64,000 nucleotides of DNA from M3007 sp031373665 (GTDB taxonomy: Bacteria; Bacteroidota; Bacteroidia; Chitinophagales; Saprospiraceae), in the NCBI GenBank assembly GCA_031373665.1, contig JANMMZ010000031.1, forward strand, positions 1 through 64,000, read 5' to 3'. Below, one piece after another: positions 24,501 to 31,800 of the stretch; position 1 is the first letter of the stretch; each line of letters begins with the position of its first letter. The notes beneath the pieces were generated by a model, which was not told the DNA's origin, searched no databases, and was given only the letters and a program-made list of their open reading frames with translations. A program made the position numbers and the translations under genes.

Positions 24501-25705
24501 TTTTCTTTGTCGGCAGTGATGCCACGAAAAGGAAAATGCCATTCTTTTTCAGCCGGAGGAATAAAATTCTTAAAAAGCGATTTTTCAAAATTGACACGAA
24601 CCACGCCCTCTAGTGAGCAAAAGAGGATTTGACGTGAAAAATCTTGCCCAACTGCGTAGGATATATGGTAATTAGACCAATCGCCTTTCAATTGTTTCCA
24701 CGATCCATTGGAATATCTGATCCATAAATCTCTTTGGCTGCCAGTTATTTTCTGAAAAATCATCACGCCATTCTGATCACAACCGAAGTAGTTATCCATC
24801 GTCAAGTCTATATTCGGTGTCGAATAGCCGCGCTCAAACTGGTGTAAGGCTTCGTTCCAAACTAGGTGATCACCATCCAAATTCGGAGCAATCCAAACGC
24901 TTCCATCTGGTAAAACGTCCAACATCGAACGGGAAGACATGCTTTTTTGAGGAGGAATTGGTATGAATTGTAGATGTCCTGTTTTGGTGTCAAATCGAGC
25001 AATGGTATTTGAGGGATTATACCAGAGATGCTGATACCAAAGTGCACTATTTTTTTCGTCCCAGACAAAGGTATAGTATTTAAAATTAATATCGTCTGCA
25101 TTCGCTTCAACACTGTGGATGAATTTGGTCTTGAAATCTGGGAATAAGCGATATACCTGAATTTGTTTTGGGTTGGGCTTCGCGATCAATATAAAAATCA
25201 TGGTGTCTTGAGCCCACATGTGGATCATCATGCCGCCAAAATCCTTCAAGCCGTCCAATTCGGCAACTTTCTTCACCTGTTTTTCTCCTGTACGAGGATC
25301 AAACAAAGAAATAATATCAGACTCAAGTATGTGAGAAATCACCAGTTGTCCATCCGAATTTTCAACTATACCTTTTATATCAGGCATTTTTTCCCAGACA
25401 GTCTGGAAACGATACCCATCGAAACGGCAAAGTTCGTTGCGGGTGATAGCCCAACGGAAGGGGCTTTTTCGCGTTTCGAGGAGCATTTGGACTTTATTGT
25501 CCGGTAATCCATCGCGGGCACCGAAAATACGAGTCGTGCTTTGAAAACCCGTATTGGTAGGTCTTTGATTATCCACTAGATTTGCAGGCTGCGCCTGTAT
25601 GTATGAGGTGTTCATCATCCATACTAAAGCCACAAATGCAAATGCCCAGATTATTTTCTTTTTGTTGAGGTGCAAAAAGTTCGGTATAGAGAACAAATCT
25701 GCCAT
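21581..25705 (-). CDS. SusR-type hybrid two-component sensor/AraC regulator
   Basis: A 1374-aa one-protein signalling system. Residues about 45-740 are periplasmic two-bladed-propeller (Reg_prop) repeats, visible as G(L/M)-x-x-(D/P) and W-(I/V)-(G/A) motifs (ARDGLPDNKVQ, GLPANKIAG, GQTWVGSKDGLALFD). A Y_Y_Y domain (FTWKLEGHDKEW, AGTYQLRIKA) follows to about 810, then one transmembrane helix (about 815-838). The histidine kinase has phospho-acceptor H868 in THEFRTP, N-box NLLSNALKF and G-box GTGIGLALT. The receiver domain has D1170 (ISDVMMPEKDG). An AraC helix-turn-helix ends the chain (about 1290-1374). Such proteins sense polysaccharide fragments or other periplasmic ligands. Its targets are unknown; the palindromic promoters at 20600 and 20875 are candidates. 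Confidence 0.95.
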   Translation of the reverse strand: MADLFSIPNFLHLNKKKIIWAFAFVALVWMMNTSYIQAQPANLVDNQRPTNTGFQSTTRIFGARDGLPDNKVQMLLETRKSPFRWAITRNELCRFDGYRFQTVWEKMPDIKGIVENSDGQLVISHILESDIISLFDPRTGEKQVKKVAELDGLKDFGGMMIHMWAQDTMIFILIAKPNPKQIQVYRLFPDFKTKFIHSVEANADDINFKYYTFVWDEKNSALWYQHLWYNPSNTIARFDTKTGHLQFIPIPPQKSMSSRSMLDVLPDGSVWIAPNLDGDHLVWNEALHQFERGYSTPNIDLTMDNYFGCDQNGVMIFQKITGSQRDLWIRYSNGSWKQLKGDWSNYHISYAVGQDFSRQILFCSLEGVVRVNFEKSLFKNFIPPAEKEWHFPFRGITADKENNILMLSEMVGLFRLTHGDGHGGKKVNLKNTGINTEALTSLAGGMQTDKDGKIWAVREGGTMCNLMRLDPQTEVMDTFLVGNSAATAFLILSNGGIILGSGNGLFSFNPENGQRQLLAKLGATENLKSSPLFFCENPLGQTWVGSKDGLALFDPNTQKWLNFKGDNSTAHEYPVAVIFQENKKTVWIGTIGGGLRKLDLETGNWEVFTMANGLPANKIAGILPDENGNFWISTYDGLSFFQPKTNLFTNFFTQHGLSHNEFNRFSFFKGTDGVMYFGGLRGVNYFKPSALLGSFSQGNDSLLISQVSYFASDGKTRLEQFFDLQDLKSITLPADNRFCSIRLALANYLQPEANRFTWKLEGHDKEWHLNGTNNEILFHYLPAGTYQLRIKAANPTGVWGSTERVIEIRVGEFWYKTWWFFGLLGMTMAGLFYLYYFYQIKQRLEHAENLKIKELDSLKTRLYTNITHEFRTPLTVIMGMTDNIQGHEQEKKLISRNSQNLLRLINQLLDLSKLDSGMLKLNLVHGDIINYLQYLTESFYSMAQEKKIRLVFYPEMEALNMDFDEEKVQHIIYNLLSNALKFTGEGGKVVLHAKKIEEPTTSFLQLKIQDTGVGISAAELPHIFDRFYQTDQSSTRKGEGTGIGLALTKELVNLMGGSIMAESTPDRGTTFIALLPIRLDHNDIEKTIKAKMMPVPETALTQDQYLHAVAPVGSPTDVEKPVLLIIEDNADVVTYIIGILTNDYSIEVARNGQLGIEKALDIVPDIIISDVMMPEKDGYEVCDTLKNDERTSHIPIILLTAKATQEDKLVGLKVGADAYLQKPFDKTELLIRLEKLLELRQRLQERYTGNTGFAHLPKHTKSGAQPTLDDIFLQKIRQVIEDKMGESEFGILHLCRAVNLGHTQVFRKMKALTCDNPTIFIRKMRLQKALHLLQTTELNISEIAYDVGFSDPNYFTRAFHEHFGESPSAMRLKK

Positions 25706-25857
25706 GGATAGATCGTTTTAATGATGCTAAGGTATAACTATCTCGTGTAGTAGCCATGTTTTTTTTACATTTGCAGCAATATTTGCAGCTACTACACATA
25801 TAGAAGGTCATTGGTAGTATCTATTGCAACCAAACAAATAGTATTTTATTTTTATAT

Positions 25858-27180
25858 ATGCTACACAACCGAACAGCACTTATTCGAACTTTCTTATATG
25901 TACTAGTATGGATGGGGACTCTTTTTATGGGTCAAGTAGGGGCACAGACGGAGGCTAGTTTGGTGGCAAAACTAAACAGTGCCGACTCGCCTTTGCTCAA
26001 GTATGAAGCCAATATCCGATTGGCCCAGTATTGGCTTCGTACCGACGCGCCCAAGGCAGTGCCTTATGCCCACGAGGCTCTTGCCATCGCCATGACACTG
26101 AAAGACAGGGTCAAAGTGGTAGAATCTGCATTGTTATCTGGTGAATTGGCCGAAATTCAGCACAAAAATGCAGAATCAACCCGATATTATACCTTAGCCA
26201 AAGATAGCCTCGCGGCGGGTCAAAATGACCTTGCCCTCTTGACGTTGGATAAATTGGAATCATTGGCACTGGCTCGTCAAGACTATAAAACAGCGCATAC
26301 CCTCATCCAAGAGCGATTTGCTATATTGCAACAAAAGGCTAAAGTAGCCTCAGAACTGGAAGTGCAGCAGCAGACGGAAAAACTGGAAAAACTAGTGGCG
26401 GACAAGCAAAAATCTAAATTTCTGTTGCCCTTATCCTTGTTGGGTACTTTGTTATTGGCTCTGTGGTATTACTTCCGCCGCCGCCGCGACCGCCGAACAC
26501 GCGGTGAGATGGCCGAAAAAAACGCAATGATTGAAGAAAAACGCCGCCGTAGCGAACAGTTGCTCCTCAATATATTACCCCCTGCGGTGGCTGCCGAACT
26601 GACGGTGCGCAATAAGGTGATGGCACGCCGCTACGAACATGCTACGGTCATGTTTATTGATTTTGTTGGCTTTACCAAAGTGGCAGAATCTATGCAACCA
26701 GAAGAGTTGGTCAACGAACTAGACTATTGTTTTTCGCAATTTGATGCCATCGTGGAGCGGGCGCGTATCGAAAAAATAAAAACCGTGGGCGATGCTTATA
26801 TTTGCGCTTCGGGCTTGACCGATCGGAATGAGAAGCCTATCAACATGATCCGAGCGGCGATCGCGATTCAGCGGTTTCTTCATGAATATGCCCAAAAACG
26901 CAAAGCCGAAGGTAATAAACATTTTGAAGCAAGGATCGGTATTCACTTTGGGCCAGTGGTGGCGGGTGTCGTGGGTGTAAAGAAATTTGCCTACGATATT
27001 TGGGGCGATACCGTCAATATTGCTGCCCGCTTGGAGGAGGTTTGTGAAACTGGACAAATCAACGTCAGTGCCGCCGCAATGGAGATCGCCAAATCAGAAT
27101 TTGATTGGGAATACCGGGGCAAAATTGCTGCTAAAAACAAGGCTGAAATGGATATGTATTATGTGTCGGAGATTAAATAA
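25858..27180 (+). CDS. Membrane-bound class III adenylate cyclase with TPR-like sensor region
   Basis: A 440-aa protein predicted to make cAMP from ATP. A signal/anchor at residues about 10-30 is followed by a helical TPR-like region (about 35-170), a coiled segment, one transmembrane helix (about 184-202, then RRRRDRR), and a catalytic domain (about 255-440). All six catalytic residues are present: metal ligands D268 (FIDFVGFT) and D312 (TVGDAY), adenine-selecting K308 and D380 (YDIWGD), and transition-state N387 and R391 (VNIAARLE). The K/D pair indicates adenylate rather than guanylate cyclase. The TPR-like part would be periplasmic and may sense a signal. The acetyltransferase gene starts 1 bp after its stop codon. 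Confidence 0.93.
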   Translation: MLHNRTALIRTFLYVLVWMGTLFMGQVGAQTEASLVAKLNSADSPLLKYEANIRLAQYWLRTDAPKAVPYAHEALAIAMTLKDRVKVVESALLSGELAEIQHKNAESTRYYTLAKDSLAAGQNDLALLTLDKLESLALARQDYKTAHTLIQERFAILQQKAKVASELEVQQQTEKLEKLVADKQKSKFLLPLSLLGTLLLALWYYFRRRRDRRTRGEMAEKNAMIEEKRRRSEQLLLNILPPAVAAELTVRNKVMARRYEHATVMFIDFVGFTKVAESMQPEELVNELDYCFSQFDAIVERARIEKIKTVGDAYICASGLTDRNEKPINMIRAAIAIQRFLHEYAQKRKAEGNKHFEARIGIHFGPVVAGVVGVKKFAYDIWGDTVNIAARLEEVCETGQINVSAAAMEIAKSEFDWEYRGKIAAKNKAEMDMYYVSEIK

Positions 27181-27181
27181 T

Positions 27182-27943
27182 ATGAAATTAGTAACAGAGC
27201 CATTCAACCGCAGCGACATAGATGAGTTATACAATTTTATTGTTGACACCATCCAAACCTCTTATGTTGGGTACTACCCAGAAGAGGCTATCACCCATTT
27301 TATCGAATACTCCAACAAAGAAGGTATTTTAGAAGATGCTCAAGATAATTACGTTATTGTGGTAAAAGATAATAACAAAATCATCGGAACAGGTACCTTG
27401 AAATACACACACATCCAACGGGTATTTGTAAGTCCGCATTATCAAGGAAAAGGATTGGGAAAACTAATAATGTATGATTTAGAAAATAAAGCCATTTTGA
27501 ACCACTTGAAATTAGTAGAACTACATTCGTCCCTGTTTGCGAAGCAGTTTTATGACCGTTTAGGTTACAAAATGTTCAAAATGGGGAAAGTCGCAGTGGA
27601 GAATGGCGAATTATTGTATTATCAACGAATGGCAAAACGGCTGGATGAAAACCAAGATTCTACCCAATATAATTTCCGTAAAAAGCAATTCAGTGTTGTC
27701 AAAAATGATGGCATTGACATTGAAGTGGATCTAGAAACAAGTTTCCATTTTTATCAAAATGAAGCCTTGATTTATGCTGAATACAGTGGCGGGGAAGTCG
27801 AATATGGAGAAATATTTGGGTTGATTGAAAACCAAACTATTGATTTTTATTACAGTCATGTAAATTTGGTTGGCGGCAAAACTCAAGGACAATCTAAATA
27901 TGAAATAAGTATAGTTGATGATAAAATTCAATTTATTGGATAG
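27182..27943 (+). CDS. GNAT acetyltransferase fused to an N-acetylglutamate-synthase-like domain
   Basis: A 253-aa protein in two parts. Residues about 1-155 are a GNAT acetyltransferase: motif A reads RVFVSPHYQGKGLGKLIMYDL (acetyl-CoA pyrophosphate loop Q-G-K-G-L-G), and motif B reads FYDRLGYKM. Residues about 175-253 resemble the small beta-barrel-like proteins often annotated as N-acetylglutamate synthase in Bacteroidota (FHFYQNEALIYAEYSGGEVEYGEIFGLIE). These are usually separate proteins of about 100 aa. The start at 27182 follows the cyclase stop by 1 bp; an alternative upstream start would lie within the cyclase and is rejected. The substrate is unknown. A 37-bp direct repeat begins 14 bp after its stop codon. 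Confidence 0.87.
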   Translation: MKLVTEPFNRSDIDELYNFIVDTIQTSYVGYYPEEAITHFIEYSNKEGILEDAQDNYVIVVKDNNKIIGTGTLKYTHIQRVFVSPHYQGKGLGKLIMYDLENKAILNHLKLVELHSSLFAKQFYDRLGYKMFKMGKVAVENGELLYYQRMAKRLDENQDSTQYNFRKKQFSVVKNDGIDIEVDLETSFHFYQNEALIYAEYSGGEVEYGEIFGLIENQTIDFYYSHVNLVGGKTQGQSKYEISIVDDKIQFIG

Positions 27944-27956
27944 ATGTAATTATATA

Positions 27957-27993
27957 AAAATAATAAAACATATATTTGCGTTCTTAAACAATA
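27957..27993 (+). repeat. 37-bp direct repeat, left copy, flanking a toxin-antitoxin module
   Basis: Matches 28844-28880 at 36 of 37 positions in the same orientation. It includes the promoter-like TATATTTGCG. This copy has no plus-strand gene immediately downstream; the PIN toxin gene ends just beyond it on the opposite strand. Confidence 0.8.
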
Positions 27994-28042
27994 TGGTACG
28001 CATGTGATTCAGGTAATCGGTGTCCAAAATTTGGAGATTTTG

Positions 28043-28453
28043 CTAAGGCTTAAATGGATTCTTTATCTCTAAAACATCATCTGTCACTTGCCCATGCTGC
28101 ATATCTTCCGAATATACGATCTTACATTCAATACTAATTGCGCTACTCAAAATTAAACTGTCATAAAAAGAGTATCCATAACGATCTGCAATGCGTATAG
28201 CATCAAGAATTATTTCAGGAGTATTCAAGAATATTTCAAAATTTTGGCAAATCTCTTCCGCTGTTAAATCAATTTCAATCCACGTTTTATTAAATTTTTT
28301 CCGTAGTATGTTAGATAACTCCTGAAGCACTTGGGTACTTATCCAAGCATCCGAATTTTGGGCGATACTGAGTGCGACAGATTTCTTAATTGGTTCTGTT
28401 TCAGTATAGCAATAGACGAGAATATTCGTATCCAAGAATATTTTATCGTTCAT
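28043..28453 (-). CDS. PIN-domain toxin (VapC-like ribonuclease)
   Basis: A 136-aa PIN-domain protein, expected to be a Mg-dependent endoribonuclease that cleaves specific RNAs and stops growth when its antitoxin is lost. The four acidic residues are visible: D8 (FLDTNILVY), E45 (QVLQELSN), D98 (YSFYDSLILSSA) and D117 (IVYSEDMQHG). The start at 28453 is chosen because it opens directly on the first PIN strand and overlaps the antitoxin gene by 11 bp, as usual in these operons. The length is typical. The pair is enclosed by 37-bp direct repeats, suggesting that it was acquired as a unit. Confidence 0.92.
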   Translation of the reverse strand: MNDKIFLDTNILVYCYTETEPIKKSVALSIAQNSDAWISTQVLQELSNILRKKFNKTWIEIDLTAEEICQNFEIFLNTPEIILDAIRIADRYGYSFYDSLILSSAISIECKIVYSEDMQHGQVTDDVLEIKNPFKP

Positions 28454-28634
28454 TTGCTTCGTCTCTGTTAAATTTAAAGCCGCGTGTGTCAAGGCTTATC
28501 GCTTTAAATTCTTTTTTTTTGATACCGACAACAGATTGTTTACCTTGTGGAGTCAAGCGGATTGTCCTCATTTGCTCTAATTCTCGCAGGATATTGAGGA
28601 CTTTGCTGTCAAAAATTTCTATTGTAAAAATCAT
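28443..28634 (-). CDS. Antitoxin partner of the PIN-domain toxin
   Basis: A 63-aa small basic/acidic mixed protein encoded directly upstream of, and overlapping by 11 bp, the PIN-domain toxin gene. The N-terminal half (FTIEIFDSKVLNILRELEQM) could form a helix for dimerisation or DNA binding, and the C-terminal half (FKFNRDEANER) could wrap the toxin. I cannot assign it to a named antitoxin family from sequence alone. Its assignment depends on position, size and overlap. It would neutralise the toxin and probably represses the shared promoter. Confidence 0.78.
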   Translation of the reverse strand: MIFTIEIFDSKVLNILRELEQMRTIRLTPQGKQSVVGIKKKEFKAISLDTRGFKFNRDEANER

Positions 28635-28782
28635 AATTGCTTATTTTGGATAGTCAAATTGGATAACACCGCAAAAATACATATTTTCTACCTTTTTCCC
28701 ATTCAATGAACAAAGATACGACCTTTTTTAAAAAATCTACTATTTTTCATCGCCTGAAAAACCGATAAAGCCGTTTGATGTA

Positions 28783-28819
28783 CTTAGCCCAACCCTCATA
28801 ACTAAGGTCATGGGCTAAG
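28783..28819. other. Inverted repeat upstream of the toxin-antitoxin operon
   Basis: CTTAGCCCA (28783-28791) and TGGGCTAAG (28811-28819) are perfect 9-bp inverted repeats. They lie between the antitoxin start (28634) and the right copy of the 37-bp repeat. Candidate operator for the toxin-antitoxin operon or part of the inserted segment's end. Confidence 0.4.
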
Positions 28820-28843
28820 AATTATGACTTAAGTACTTATACC

Positions 28844-28880
28844 AAAATAATAAAACATATATTTGCGTCCTTAAACAATA
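28844..28880 (+). repeat. 37-bp direct repeat, right copy, doubling as promoter of the 1772-aa gene
   Basis: Differs from 27957-27993 only by C instead of T within the TTTGCGT(C/T)CTTAAA segment. TATATTTG (28858-28865) matches the -7 TAnnTTTG consensus and lies 26 bp before the ATG at 28891, so this copy is the likely promoter of that gene. Confidence 0.75.
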
Positions 28881-28890
28881 ATGCAGATAT

Positions 28891-31800
28891 ATGAAACAAT
28901 CTTCCATTCTTGCGCTTACTTATTTCTTACTACTCATTCCCGTTTCATCCCTTTGGGCGCAATCTCTTTATCAGGATGCCAAGTCTCTGGCCCGGATCAT
29001 CAAGTCATCGGAGAATAAAACTGATTCGGATGATTACTGGTGTCGCTTAACCCAGTCCATTCCATTTATATATGCGGATGATTTTGTAGATTTTATGGAA
29101 GAACGCCCCGTTGCTTCGTCAGAAGCATACAATTACATTATCATCAATAAAGGGAAATACCCGGATACTCTCATCTTTTACCAAAAATCCGCTCTGTCCG
29201 CCGATAGCAGTGTGTTGTTCCATTGTGTCATCAAGTACGATTTTTGTATAATGGAAGTCAAAAAGGAGGGTGGGATTCGCATCACTTCTCCCTATAACGA
29301 ACTCATTGCCAGTTCCGATACGATGCTGGTTGGCTCGGATATTTACTTTACCAATACGGGTACGAGTAAGACGAATTTTACGGTAATCACAACACAAACA
29401 GGTAACGCCAACATTGAGTACTTCCATAATAATCAGTATAATTTTGACAAGTCTGGAGTCTATATTTTTCCAACGCTTCCTCCCGACGGTGATGTAATGG
29501 AGTTTATGAATTTCGGGAAACCACAACTTAAAATTCAATCACAATATTTTACAGATTCTTTGGTTTGCGAAATGGTAGCCGACTCTATAAACATATCAGA
29601 AAGTAGCCAAGAACGAAATATTAAAAAAGGGTTTAAATTAACCAGCGGAAAAAATTTTGCGGTACTGTTTAATAAAATAAATTTAAATCTATTTTCAGGG
29701 GATAAAGAGTTGACTTTCGTGGGAATATTTGACCCCTCTGAAACCCTTTTTTATATAAGTGGGGAAACAGAAGGCGCAAAAATAAGTGCAAAAATCAAAG
29801 TAAATCCTAACGAGCAGTTGCCCAATCTCTCCGACCTAAAATTGCACCCCGACAGTATTCCCATCAATGGTCGTTACAAAGAGATCGCCTTGCGAAAAGA
29901 GGGAAAGTGTGGATTTTATAACCAATTGGTATTGTTTAAAGGCAAAAAATTGCTTCGTTCAGTCCAGTTGCCCATGCCTCGTCAACTCACCGACATTCAA
30001 TACAATCCTAAAACCGACAATATAGATTTTAGGATCCTCCGGGATATTCACGCAAAGGATTATGCCTACTTGCTTTATCGCAAACAGTTCACCTTGAGTG
30101 TCCCCGATAGTTTTGCACTTAAAAGTCTGTCTTATTTGGGGCGTCCCATTGATTATTGCTGTGGGTACAATAACTACCACAGTAGTTATAGGGCACTCGG
30201 TACTGATGGAATGCGGATGAATAGCGATCAGGTTGATTCGCTGATCTTATTTCAGTTTATAGAGATCAAAAAGGGACAAGATACGACCAAGACGGAGATC
30301 TCTTTAGCGGTATTGAAACAAAAAATGCTTTTTGATAGCACTTTGTACATCATTTCTTTGGATATGGAGTCTATGACTCCCAATAGGGGCATCCTTGATT
30401 TTACAGATACTTATTTTCGGTTTTGGTACCACAACCCAAATGAAGATATTGAAGCAAACCAAGAAGTATTTGACTGGTATCCAGCCATTGATCCCGACCT
30501 CAAAATTTTCATTCGTAATGGACTCGCCAATTTTTATTGCGCCCCTGCGGTGGTGGAGGAAAAATTTAGTGAACCCGTCTTAGAAAAAGACTCCCTGTGC
30601 GTATTACTCGGTACACATTCGCAACTCAAAGCCACAGATTTGGCTTCAGACAATCTCTGGGGAGAGATTTCAGAGAAATACCGCCACAACCCATTTTTGG
30701 ATAAGTACCTTCAAGATCACCTCGCCAATAATGTCGTCGAACAATTGCCCAGTACTTCCAATACGGATATAGGCACGCGGATTGGGGATAGATTGGGAGA
30801 TTATTTTGCATGGCAAAAATACATATTTGATGAAGCCCAATTAGATAGCACCAAGCAGGTGTCTTACGCCGCATTGACCGAAACCTACAGGACGGCTATC
30901 CCTACGGCTTCCGAAAATCTTCAGGCCGCTTCCGAGCAATTTGGGAGCGAGAGCAAAAAACTTAGACGTGGCCTCAATACCGCAGACTTAGCAGCAGGAT
31001 TGTCCGATTTTATCGTGGAGCGAGCGCAGGAAGAACTCAATATAAATTTCCTTAATCGCCTGAAAGTCAATATCTCAAATGACTCTTCTGAGTTCAAAAT
31101 ACTCTTTGAAAAGAGTGCACAAGTAATGGCCGATTTCGACATCAGGCAATACCGTACTTTGCTGACATTTGCCCGAACGGCCTTTGAACAAGACCTTCGA
31201 AACCTTGGTGTAAAGTTTCCAAAACTGTTTGATCTGCCCAAGTATCAGGAAATGCAAAATGACCCTAATGTTTATAATATATTTTTATTATATGATATAG
31301 CCAACAAAGTCTATGAGGATATGCCGATTGATACGGTGCTACTTCATGTGCATAGCAGATTGCGCGAGCGCAAAGCCAATTTAGAGGAAGATATACGCCG
31401 GAAAATCGCCGAAAACCTACGCGAAAATGCCCTTGAACGGGAGCAATTGAGTGCCATCGTAGATTCTTTTAGTGTGGCGCGGCAACAGTACGAAAGTGCC
31501 AATGCTGCATTATTAAAAGCCTACGCTCGTAATATATGGAGGCCGACTGCAAATTTAGTGGTCCAACCTAGTACTAATAAAAATTATCTCCGCGAACGGT
31601 TTTTCGATCAGTTTCCTCGGCCTATTATGTATTCTGCAAGAGAGGAAGTACTGGAGGAGTGCGAATATTGCAATCCTGAATATGTGTTCGCGCAAAATAA
31701 TATCAAAGGCGATCCCGATTATGAGTACCTGATCAATCACTTGATTTTCAATCAATTTGACGATTTTTTTGCCAAAAAACCAGACAGCACCCTGACCATA

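Noticed and set aside
24180..24632. 150-codon open frame antisense to the hybrid sensor gene
   Set aside because: It lies wholly inside the propeller region of a clear gene and has no recognisable domain or start context.
26987..27181. Upstream extension of the acetyltransferase frame into the cyclase gene
   Set aside because: It would overlap the conserved catalytic end of the cyclase; the ATG at 27182 begins exactly at the GNAT fold.
27957..28880. 37-bp repeats as a transposon target-site duplication
   Set aside because: Target duplications are far shorter (2-14 bp), and no transposase or terminal inverted repeats lie inside the segment.
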